DNA from: Luteitalea sp.
Lineage (GTDB): Bacteria > Acidobacteriota > Vicinamibacteria > Vicinamibacterales > Vicinamibacteraceae
DNA: 50,170 nt
Direction: 5' to 3'
NCBI GenBank assembly: GCA_009377605.1
Contig: WHTT01000049.1
Location: forward strand, 1-50,170
Shown one piece after another: positions 21,178-26,471 of the stretch (positions are counted from its first letter, which is position 1; every line of letters starts with the position of its first letter). The translations under genes and the position numbers were made by a program. The notes beneath the pieces are model-generated. The model did no database searches, had not been told where the DNA came from, and worked only from the letters and a program-made list of their open reading frames with translations.

Positions 21178-21710
21178 TGGCTAAAACCCCCGAATGGCGT
21201 TTCGACCAAGAGGCGTGGGACATGATCATGGCGGCCGCGACGGACCGGCGCGTCATGCGGAAAGGCGATCGGCACCGGAAGGAGTCGAATGAGAAGCGGC
21301 AGCGGTCGAGGGACGCCAACCTGGCGCGGCGACAGCGCGAGGCAGTCTCGACCGCAACGGCGGAACGGCACGCGGCTGCTCGGGCGCGGTGGCTCAAAGG
21401 CCGCGACCTGGCCACCAACAACCAGGGGCGCCTTCTGAGGCTGATGGAGCCGGGTGGGTGGTACGGCGCGCGCGACCTGTACGAGGCCGCTGGCATGCTC
21501 AAGGATCAAGCGGCCATAGCGCTGGTGCACATGCGGGAGAAGGGCTGGTTGACCCGCACCCGCAACCCGGCTCACGACGGGGCGCAGCGGACGCCTGGTG
21601 AGATTATGGCGCGGCAGGCGGCTGGCGTAGGGGAGGAGCCGGTGTGGCTGTACGGGCTTCTGGAGGGCGGCATAGCCGCAAAAGAAAAAAGCCGCCAAGG
21701 CGGCGGCTGA
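21177..21710 (+). CDS. Winged-helix domain protein, 177 aa
   Basis: I use ATG 21177, coupled to the small upstream gene, over the in-frame GTGs at 21171 and 21174. The N-terminal half is a highly charged helix (KGDRHRKESNEKRQRSRDAN...). Residues about 85-130 form a winged helix: GRLLRLMEPGGWYGARDLYE, DQAAIALVHMREKGWLTRTR. It likely binds DNA, perhaps near the adjacent iterons. Its 3' end contains the terminator of the opposing operon. Confidence 0.65.
   Translation: MAKTPEWRFDQEAWDMIMAAATDRRVMRKGDRHRKESNEKRQRSRDANLARRQREAVSTATAERHAAARARWLKGRDLATNNQGRLLRLMEPGGWYGARDLYEAAGMLKDQAAIALVHMREKGWLTRTRNPAHDGAQRTPGEIMARQAAGVGEEPVWLYGLLEGGIAAKEKSRQGGG
21680..21704 (-). terminator. Rho-independent terminator of the 21.7-24.2 kb minus-strand operon
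   Basis: On the minus strand GCCGCC (21704-21699) and GGCGGC (21696-21691) form a GC hairpin followed directly by TTTTTTCTTTT (to 21680). It lies inside the 3' end of the convergent plus-strand gene. Confidence 0.8.
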
Positions 21711-21738
21711 GGTAGGGGGGGGGATAGGCGAAGGGGGG

Positions 21739-22008
21739 TTAGGCGGCGGGTTCTCGGTCTTGTTCGTCGGCGCTCGCGAACCACAGATCGACGAATGCGG
21801 CGTACTCCGCCCGGAAGGTTTCGGCCCGTTCCGCGAGTTGGGTTATGCGGCCGTCATTGGCGGTGTTCGGGGACACGACGCACGCGGCGATTTCGGCCCC
21901 AAGAGATTCCGCTTGCTTGTGGGCGTTCGCGCGCATTTGCCCCCAGTCGAGTCCTCGGGATTGAGCCTCGGCGATCATGTCTCGGACTTTGGCGATTGTG
22001 TCTGTCAT
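21739..22008 (-). CDS. Hypothetical helical protein, 89 aa
   Basis: ATG 22008 directly follows the repeated GAAAGTGAGACAGACG element, as the ATGs of neighbouring genes do, so I prefer it over the upstream GTG at 22026. The product (MTDTIAKVRDMIAEAQSRGLDW, AERAETFRAEYAAFVDLWF) is helical and acidic. Unknown function; last gene before the terminator. Confidence 0.6.
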   Translation of the reverse strand: MTDTIAKVRDMIAEAQSRGLDWGQMRANAHKQAESLGAEIAACVVSPNTANDGRITQLAERAETFRAEYAAFVDLWFASADEQDREPAA

Positions 22009-22030
22009 CGTCTGTCTCACTTTCACGCGT

Positions 22031-22222
22031 CTAAGATGCGTAAGGGTGGATCAGGTGAGCCACGCCGTCGGCGGCTTCGGCCCATATGGCTACCCTCCCC
22101 TGTTGGCGGAGGGTCGGTAAGGCGTGATCGAGCTCGGCGGCCAATTGAGCGGCTTGCGTTGCGGGGTCGTATTCGCCGCGGAGGCGGACGGCGCCGTTGA
22201 TTGCGATGGTGATTGTGGTCAT
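22031..22222 (-). CDS. Hypothetical small protein, 63 aa
   Basis: The product begins with an alternating beta strand (MTTITIAINGAVRLRGEYD) followed by a helix (QAAQLAAELDHALPTLRQQG) and a strand (RVAIWAEA), an alpha/beta miniprotein. ATG 22222 overlaps the upstream stop (ATGA) and follows the element CAAACTGAGACAAACCC. Function unknown. Confidence 0.55.
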   Translation of the reverse strand: MTTITIAINGAVRLRGEYDPATQAAQLAAELDHALPTLRQQGRVAIWAEAADGVAHLIHPYAS

Positions 22223-22395
22223 GGGTTTGTCTCAGTTTGCGTCAAGGCGGCGTAGTATTCGCCCCAAAACTTCGATGCGAGGTTCTGGTAGAGGCGGAGG
22301 TTTCCCAGCGCCCATGGCGCTGAAGAAGCCGCCGCTTCGTCACATTTGCGCTCGGCCCAGTCGGCTTTGCGCTTGAGAATATCTGTGCGTGTCAT
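22219..22395 (-). CDS. Hypothetical small protein, 58 aa
   Basis: ATG 22395 (or 22398) follows the repeated GAAACTGAGACAG element; the longer upstream frame reads through the tiny membrane-protein gene. The product MTRTDILKRKADWAERKCDE... ALGNLRLYQNLASKFWGEYY is helical. Its last codons (QTETNP and stop) are themselves made of the repeated element that leads the next gene. Confidence 0.55.
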   Translation of the reverse strand: MTRTDILKRKADWAERKCDEAAASSAPWALGNLRLYQNLASKFWGEYYAALTQTETNP

Positions 22396-22409
22396 CATCT
22401 GTCTCAGTT

Positions 22410-22496
22410 TCACGCGTTGGCGGCATACGCAACCCATGTGGCCATGACGGCGGCCATCATCAGGAGGCGCAGGAGGGCGGAAAGGAGTGTGATCAT
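22410..22496 (-). CDS. Tiny membrane protein, 28 aa
   Basis: ATG 22496 follows immediately after the upstream stop with a GGAGGG ribosome site. The product is one hydrophobic helix (LLSALLRLLMMAAVMATWVA). Its stop TGA is part of the GTGAAACTGAGACAG element. Small size makes this uncertain, but the ribosome site is among the best in the region. Confidence 0.5.
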   Translation of the reverse strand: MITLLSALLRLLMMAAVMATWVAYAANA

Positions 22497-22928
22497 TTAG
22501 CCCTCCTGTGGGTATTTCTCGGCGGTGTTCCAATTGACGTGCGGCCAGTCGTCCGGGCGTCCGGTTTCGTGGCCGCGGTTGTAGTGGTAGCGGTTCTCAT
22601 GGGCGAAGCACGCAATGCAAAGGATTAAATTTCCGCCGGCGCCGAGAGGGTAGACGCGAACCTCGCCGGTTTCAACGCGGCAATGGTCGCCGTCGCAGTT
22701 CGGGTTATGCGGCATCTGTTCTCTCCATTCTGTCTCAGGTAACCGCGCCAGCGTTGCGGCGAGCCAATCGCGGTCGCTGATGTCGTCGACATAGCTGTTG
22801 GCGGCGGCATCCTGTACCGTTTTAGTGGTCTCGGCGCGCGTTTCGTCGTCCAGGCGCAGGCCGTTCTTAGTCCAAATTTCCCAAGCGTGGGTGACGATCG
22901 TGTCGAGGCGCTGGTCATAGGTAAACAT
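22497..22928 (-). CDS. Hypothetical protein, 143 aa, apparently two fused units
   Basis: The N-terminal 65 residues (MFTYDQRLDTIVTHAWEIW..., RDWLAATLARLPETEW) form a helical unit. The C-terminal 72 (MPHNPNCDGDHCRVETGEVRVY, GGNLILCIACFAHENRYH) look like a zinc-binding domain with CDGDHC and CIAC. Between them lies, in frame, a copy of the gene-leader element (CCTGAGACAGAATGGAGAGAACAG) with an ATG after it, encoding LPETEWREQM. The gene therefore looks like two leader-gene units joined in frame, with possible internal translation from ATG 22712. Confidence 0.6.
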   Translation of the reverse strand: MFTYDQRLDTIVTHAWEIWTKNGLRLDDETRAETTKTVQDAAANSYVDDISDRDWLAATLARLPETEWREQMPHNPNCDGDHCRVETGEVRVYPLGAGGNLILCIACFAHENRYHYNRGHETGRPDDWPHVNWNTAEKYPQEG

Positions 22929-22992
22929 CTGTCTCTCCGTTCTGTCTCAAGATGTGCTTTGTAGCACGTTTCGGCTTGGCTCATCAGCGGCC
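22926..22992 (-). repeat. 67-bp leader repeat with hairpin, copy 1
   Basis: It matches 23583-23649 closely over 67 bp. On the minus strand it runs GGCCGCTGA...AAGCCGAAAC, a GTGCTAC/AAAGCAC hairpin, then TTGAGACAGAACGGAGAGACAG and ATG 22928. It supplies the ribosome site of the 143-residue gene. Confidence 0.85.
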
Positions 22993-23035
22993 GGAAGCCA
23001 TCCCGGCCGGACGGCGCTTGGGGCGCCGTTTCGCC
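22929..23035. other. Gene-free spacer with GC hairpin
   Basis: Apart from the leader repeat this stretch holds ACGGCGC (23011-23017) and GCGCCGT (23023-23029), a 7-bp stem with a five-base loop, and CCGGCC repeats. No U-tract follows on either strand, so it could be a leader or weak pause structure. Confidence 0.4.
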
Positions 23036-23188
23036 TCAAATACTGAATTTGTAAGGGAATGGTGGAGCCCAGGGGCAAGCGCGCCCCGAGCGCAGGGCGC
23101 ATATGTTTGCGATCATCCAATGCGCATCATCCCATGTATGCCGCCGCAGATATCGGTTCAGCAGGGCGGTTTGTTCGCGATTCGTCAT
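23036..23188 (-). CDS. Hypothetical small protein, 50 aa
   Basis: ATG 23188 follows a GATAGGAG ribosome site and the GGATACTGAGAC element, so the longer frame upstream is not used. The product is MTNREQTALLNRYLRRHTWDDA..., basic and helical, ending PFPYKFSI. Function unknown. Confidence 0.5.
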   Translation of the reverse strand: MTNREQTALLNRYLRRHTWDDAHWMIANICALRSGRACPWAPPFPYKFSI

Positions 23189-23239
23189 GTGTCTGCTCCT
23201 ATCTGTCTCAGTATCCAACAAGGAAGGCGCGCGGCTAGG

Positions 23240-23428
23240 TTAGGGCGCGTCCACAACGATGATCTCGACGTGACGAAAGCCGTTGTCCCTGACCTCAATC
23301 AGCGTGGCTTGCGTCGAGACTTTGTAGGCGTTCCATGTGGCGACATACTCACGGGCGGCGGTTTCCGATGCGCGGCCGGTGCGCAGCATGTGATTCGCTT
23401 GGTCGTAGGTCATGTCGGTGAGATGCAT
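23240..23428 (-). CDS. Hypothetical protein, 62 aa
   Basis: ATG 23428 has an AAGGGA site upstream and the GAATACTGAGGC element before it. The product has a helix (YDQANHMLRTGRASETAAREYVATW) and C-terminal strands (TQATLIEVRDN, RHVEIIVV). No family recognised. Confidence 0.55.
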   Translation of the reverse strand: MHLTDMTYDQANHMLRTGRASETAAREYVATWNAYKVSTQATLIEVRDNGFRHVEIIVVDAP

Positions 23429-23468
23429 CGTCTTGTCCCTTCATGTCTGCGGTGATTCGCCTCAGTAT

Positions 23469-23528
23469 TCAGCGAGGAAGGCGTGCGGCTATTCGTGATA
23501 TGAGTACTAGGTCTCGGATGGTGGTCAT
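23469..23528 (-). CDS. Micro-ORF of 19 aa with strong ribosome site
   Basis: ATG 23528 is preceded by AGAAGGGACAAGACG, the same site used by the genes starting at 23428 and 24189. It encodes MTTIRDLVLISRIAARLPR. An 11-codon frame (ATG 23585 to TAG 23550) follows the second 67-bp leader just upstream. These may be leader peptides or relics of genes lost from a repeated cassette. Confidence 0.35.
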   Translation of the reverse strand: MTTIRDLVLISRIAARLPR

Positions 23529-23582
23529 CGTCTTGTCCCTTCTGTCTGTCTAGGCCGCGCATCGGCCGGGTGTCGGCGTTGT

Positions 23583-23649
23583 CATCTGTCTCTCCATTCT
23601 GTCTCAAGATGTGCTTTTAGCACGTTTCGGCTTGGCTTCGTCAGCGGCC
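23583..23649 (-). repeat. 67-bp leader repeat with hairpin, copy 2
   Basis: Copy 2 begins at the stop codon of the 23649-23837 gene and ends at ATG 23585, which opens only an 11-codon frame. It keeps the GTGCTAAAAGCAC hairpin and the GGAGAGACAG site, with a few differences from copy 1. Confidence 0.85.
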
Positions 23650-23837
23650 TAGTCGTGGCGGTAGTGGCCAATGGTGTATCCGCTGGGGTGCCTGATCTCC
23701 GTCACGCCATTACCCGTGCGGTTAGCCTCGCGGCCGTACCGATCGCGGAGGCTGCTAATCACGCGCTGGGCGCGCTCGTCGTCGCCGCTGTCGTACTCGC
23801 GGGCCTCGGTAGTGGTGAGCGTGTAGGTGGCTGTCAT
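23649..23837 (-). CDS. Hypothetical protein, 62 aa
   Basis: ATG 23837 has a GGAGAA site; the longer upstream frame lacks coding character. The product (MTATYTLTTTEAREYDSGDDERAQRVI, SLRDRYGREANRTGNGVTEIRHPSGYTIGHY) is beta-helix-beta in pattern and hydrophilic. Upstream (23838-23931) there is AT-rich CATATATACATAC, possibly a promoter. Confidence 0.55.
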   Translation of the reverse strand: MTATYTLTTTEAREYDSGDDERAQRVISSLRDRYGREANRTGNGVTEIRHPSGYTIGHYRHD

Positions 23838-23931
23838 CGTCGTTCTCCGTTGTTGGTGATGTATGTATATATGACATGACGGCGCATCCGGGCTCTGACA
23901 CAGCACCAGATCAAGGGAGGAAGGCGCGCGG

Positions 23932-24189
23932 CTAGGCGACGCGCTTGATCGGCTTAAGCGAACCGTGCCAGCGCTTGCGCGCGTCTTGTTCGGCGACGAC
24001 CTCATAAAATGAGTCGTTGACGCGGCGGTGTTCGCCGGCGAGGGGATGGTCCATTGCGCGAATCTCACTGCCGCGCATGTTGCCAAACCCGGCTTCGATC
24101 AGCGCAGTACAATTCGCCGATACGGCCGCGTAGCGCTTGTCGTACAGCGCTTGAAGCTTGGCGGCGGATAGCTTGGTAAGGTCGGGCAT
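23932..24189 (-). CDS. Hypothetical protein, 85 aa
   Basis: First gene of this minus-strand operon. ATG 24189 follows AAGGGACAAGACG and the ACACTGAGACA element. The product is helical and basic (LSAAKLQALYDKRYAAVSANCTALIEAG, NDSFYEVVAEQDARKRWHG). Function unknown. Confidence 0.6.
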   Translation of the reverse strand: MPDLTKLSAAKLQALYDKRYAAVSANCTALIEAGFGNMRGSEIRAMDHPLAGEHRRVNDSFYEVVAEQDARKRWHGSLKPIKRVA

Positions 24190-24227
24190 CGTCTTGTCCC
24201 TTCGTGTCTCAGTGTGCTAGTGTCGGC

Positions 24228-24257
24228 ATTGTAGGCATACGTCGTGCGGCATGTCTA
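24228..24257 (-). promoter_or_regulatory. Candidate promoter of minus-strand operon, inside an inverted repeat
   Basis: On the minus strand TAGACA (24257-24252), an 18-base spacer and TACAAT (24233-24228) precede the gene at 24189. The site lies within the inverted repeat TTGTAGGCAT / ATGTCTACAA, so a regulator may bind there and also affect the divergent TerS gene. Confidence 0.55.
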
Positions 24258-24289
24258 CAAAATAATGTGATGACGGGAGAAATATTTTA

Positions 24290-24811
24290 GTGGCTGGTGT
24301 TTTGTCGCCGAGACACGGAATCGTGGGTGCCAGCAAGGCGCTTGGACTGACGGAAAAGCAGGCGCAATTCGTTCGCCACTTTTGCTCAGGAAGAGCAAAA
24401 GCCGAGTCTGCCCGACTCGCGGGATACGAATCTGAAAACCTGGATTCTATCTCCAGCACGCTCCTCCGACACCAGGGCGTGCTTGCCGCGATACGGGTCG
24501 AGGTGTCCCGCTTCCTGAGCACCGCGGCGCCCGGTGCGGCGCGAGTGCTCGACGAACTGGCGCACGATGAACGCGTGCCGCCTGCAGTCCGGCGCAACTG
24601 CGCTAGAGACCTGATAGGCCTTGCCGGTTGGGTACCGCCAAAGGCAGAGGGTGCCGAGTCGGCTATCGAGAAGCCTCTGACCGAACGCACGACGCACGAA
24701 CTGCACGAGCTCGTGGCCAAGCTTGAATCAGAGCTCGCCGGCCGCGCAACGCCCGTTAACGCTCAAAACGCCCATGACGCCGACACTAAGCCTTTGGCTT
24801 GGCTAGACTAA
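24290..24811 (+). CDS. terS: Terminase small subunit
   Basis: The start is GTG 24290 with GGGAGAA upstream. Residues 18-75 match the terminase small subunit DNA-binding region: LTEKQAQFVRHFCSGRAKAESARLAGYE, then SSTLLRHQGVLAAIRVEVSRFL. A middle helical oligomerisation part (AARVLDELAHDERVPPAVRRNCARDLIGLAG) and a C-terminal segment (THELHELVAKLESELAG) follow. It would recognise the packaging site and load TerL. It is unusual in being about 9 kb away from terL, with the spike genes between. Confidence 0.8.
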   Translation: MAGVLSPRHGIVGASKALGLTEKQAQFVRHFCSGRAKAESARLAGYESENLDSISSTLLRHQGVLAAIRVEVSRFLSTAAPGAARVLDELAHDERVPPAVRRNCARDLIGLAGWVPPKAEGAESAIEKPLTERTTHELHELVAKLESELAGRATPVNAQNAHDADTKPLAWLD

Positions 24812-24976
24812 CGCCGCCTAGGTTAGGCGGTATCGCGGGGCTAGGTAGCATGTACGCTGCCGTATCAGCGATAAGGTATGCTACACCGGCCCTTCGGAGG
24901 CCGGCCCCGCCCCCCGGCCGGGGGCCGCGCGCGCGTTGATCCAGAGCCCGGGGGCGCTTCCGCTAATTTTGCAAAA

Positions 24977-25076
24977 TTTGAATTTCAAGGCCCATGTGTG
25001 AAAAACGACACTTTCTGTCGAATTACTTTGAATTTCAAGGCCCATGCGCGAAAAACGACACTTTCTGTCGGATTAT
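24977..25076. repeat. Tandem direct repeat, 2 x 50 bp
   Basis: Copy 1 is 24977-25026 and copy 2 is 25027-25076, matching at 46 of 50 positions. Each holds CGACA/TGTCG, a 5-bp stem with a five-base loop. The array ends 11 bp before the -35 box of the first small-RNA promoter, so it could be a regulator-binding site. Confidence 0.9.
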
Positions 25077-25087
25077 GAGTATGACGC

Positions 25088-25117
25088 TTGACAATCCAAC
25101 CTACATCTGCCTACAAA
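25088..25117 (+). promoter_or_regulatory. Candidate promoter of small RNA 1
   Basis: A consensus TTGACA (25088-25093), an 18-base spacer and TACAAA (25112-25117). No gene with a ribosome site starts downstream, so the transcript is probably non-coding. Confidence 0.6.
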
Positions 25118-25123
25118 TCCGAC

Positions 25124-25209
25124 GTTGGGTTAGCCCCGTAAGGGATTCGCCCCCGACGCCGGCCGGGGCGGTACTGTCGCTCAGCGGTTCACTTGCCGCC
25201 CTCTTTTTC
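25124..25209 (+). ncRNA. Candidate small RNA 1, about 86 nt
   Basis: From a likely start near 25124 the transcript would end at GGGCGG (25166-25171) paired with CCGCCC (25196-25201) followed by TCTTTTTC, a rho-independent terminator with an inner CGC/GCG stem. It shares CCCCGACGCCGG and a pyrimidine-TTTTCAG end with small RNA 2. Start and function are inferred. Confidence 0.45.
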
Positions 25210-25461
25210 AGGAATTGGCGAATAGGCCGGACCTGCCTCTGCCACTGATCGGTATGCAATCGGCCGCTCCGACCGGGGAACAAAACCAAGACCGGGAGAG
25301 TTGATCGCCTCCAAGGATGGGACAATGGCCCCGGCCGTTTAGGTCAACGCGTGGCCACGCGGAAATGCTGGCTAACTGGCCCACTGATAGTTCGGTTGAT
25401 GGCGGGTGCTCCGTGAAACCCGGAGAGTATGGACCGAACCCGCGTTGGCTTAATTCTCCGC

Positions 25462-25491
25462 TTGACAACACCCGTCTCAGTATCCTACATT
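25462..25491 (+). promoter_or_regulatory. Candidate promoter of small RNA 2
   Basis: TTGACA (25462-25467), 18 bases, TACATT (25486-25491). The spacer contains a copy of GTCTCAGTATCC (25474-25485), the repeated element seen in gene leaders. Confidence 0.6.
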
Positions 25492-25497
25492 CCGACT

Positions 25498-25608
25498 CGG
25501 GCCTGAAAAGCCCTTCTGTCTAGTCTCAACTGTCTCAGACTTACGGCCCCGACGCCGGTCGCCTGTATGCAATGCGTAGCACCTTGGGCGTTGGGGCCGT
25601 TCCTTTTC
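25498..25608 (+). ncRNA. Candidate small RNA 2, about 110 nt
   Basis: The predicted transcript begins with GGGC...GCCC (25499-25513) and ends with a 14-bp stem, 25543-25556 paired with 25587-25600 (one G-U pair), whose loop holds a further TATGC/GCGTA stem, then TCCTTTTC. This is the strongest hairpin of the region. It has the same order of elements as small RNA 1, suggesting related units. Confidence 0.45.
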
Positions 25609-25739
25609 AGAGATGCACCCTAAGCTCTTTGTAGCCAGTACCCGGCTTATCCGCTTTTTGACGAGCAATCTCCCGCAGCACGCATCGACCAACCAGGGGA
25701 TCGTGATCGTGGGGACTTACGGGAACACTTTCTGGCCGC

Positions 25740-25769
25740 TTGTGCAGCCACTACCGCCCGTGGTATTGT
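25740..25769 (+). promoter_or_regulatory. Candidate promoter giving a near-leaderless mRNA
   Basis: TTGTGC (25740-25745), 18 bases, TATTGT (25764-25769). Transcription would start about 25776, three bases before ATG 25779, which has no Shine-Dalgarno site. Confidence 0.45.
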
Positions 25770-25778
25770 AGGCGCGAC

Positions 25779-26468
25779 ATGCCTACGATTGCCGACATCA
25801 TCCAACAGGCCGCCGCGCAGTACGGGATCCCGCCTGAGTACCTGATGCGGGCGGCGCAGCTTGAATCGGGCATGAACCCGGCTGCCCGGAATCCCAATTC
25901 GAGCGCCGGTGGTCTTTTTCAGCAGATTGACAGCAATTGGAAACAGTATGGCCGAGGCGATAGGTTCGACCCGGTGGCCAGCGCCGACGCGGCTGCCCGG
26001 TTTTGGCGCGATAACCAGGCGGCCTACCGTAAAACCTTCGGCAGCGATCCGACCGGTGATCAATTTTATCTCATGCACCAGCAGGGCGGCCAAGGTGGCA
26101 TTAATCTGCTGCGGAATCCCACTCAGCCGGCGTCAAGCGTCGTCAGTGAAGACGCGATTCGGCTCAACGCCGGCCAACCCGGCATGACGGCCGGGGATTT
26201 CGCCAATTTGTGGACAAAGAAGTTCGGGGCGGGGACTCAGCCCGTGGGCTCGCGAGCCGCGACCGCTCCCGACGCGGCGGGGGCGCCAGGGGTGGCACCT
26301 CTGACCCCCGCCGCTCCAACTGACGGTCTCGGCCCCCTGATGGCGCAGTTGCTCTCCGCGCAACAGCCGCCCGCGGCCGAAAAGCCCCCCGAGGGCGGAA
26401 AAAAGCCGAAACGCAATGACATGGCGTCGATTTTTGCGAATGCGTCGCCGAATTTGGTGTTGGCCTAA
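25779..26468 (+). CDS. Virion-associated lytic transglycosylase-like protein
   Basis: The 229-residue product begins with a lysozyme-like SLT domain: IIQQAAAQYGIPPEYLMRAAQLESGMNP, where Glu in QLESG is the probable catalytic acid, then RNPNSSAGGLFQQIDSNW and ARFWRDNQAAYRK. The remainder is Ala/Pro-rich with a basic end. Such enzymes are carried in the virion to open peptidoglycan during DNA entry. It directly precedes the tailspikes. The start ATG 25779 is the first ATG of the domain; the longer frame is intergenic. The Ser/Gly active-site loop is complete, but activity is inferred. Confidence 0.78.
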   Translation: MPTIADIIQQAAAQYGIPPEYLMRAAQLESGMNPAARNPNSSAGGLFQQIDSNWKQYGRGDRFDPVASADAAARFWRDNQAAYRKTFGSDPTGDQFYLMHQQGGQGGINLLRNPTQPASSVVSEDAIRLNAGQPGMTAGDFANLWTKKFGAGTQPVGSRAATAPDAAGAPGVAPLTPAAPTDGLGPLMAQLLSAQQPPAAEKPPEGGKKPKRNDMASIFANASPNLVLA

Positions 26469-26471
26469 GAC

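Larger units (their letters stand above)
14196..24217 (-). repeat. Dispersed gene-leader element, consensus GRWWACTGAGACA on the minus strand
   Basis: Copies (plus-strand coordinates) are at 14196, 16229, 17396, 18146, 18495, 22014, 22229, 22401, 22732, 22943, 23205, 23459, 23601 and 24206, each about 12 bp. All but a few lie 5-30 bases upstream of a minus-strand start codon, and several contain the stop codon of the preceding gene (TGA in ACTGAG). Further copies of the exact GTCTCAGTATCC form occur at 8023 and 25474. The interval given here spans the family and includes the genes between. Confidence 0.75.
24812..25778. other. 967-bp gene-free, highly structured region
   Basis: I see no convincing protein gene on either strand. 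The region contains, in order: a 7-bp hairpin CCGCCTA/TAGGCGG (24814-24830); a nested stem GTAGCAT...CGCTG/CAGCG...ATGCTAC (24845-24884); CCGGCC/GGCCGG with a TTCG loop (24886-24904); a GC-rich block; a 50-bp tandem repeat; two promoter/terminator units; a 14-bp perfect palindrome (25348-25361); a nested stem GTTCGGT/ACCGAAC enclosing CTCCG/CGGAG (25390-25439); and a promoter for the next gene. It may include pac, small RNAs or one large structured RNA. Confidence 0.6.

Noticed and set aside
25208-25471. Minus-strand reading frame of 87 codons starting right after a leader-like GATACTGAGAC
   Set aside because: Composition is Ser/Gly/Pro-rich with no domain, and the bases overlap the strong nested stem and the 14-bp palindrome. 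The leader match is better explained by the plus-strand promoter. Not excluded completely.
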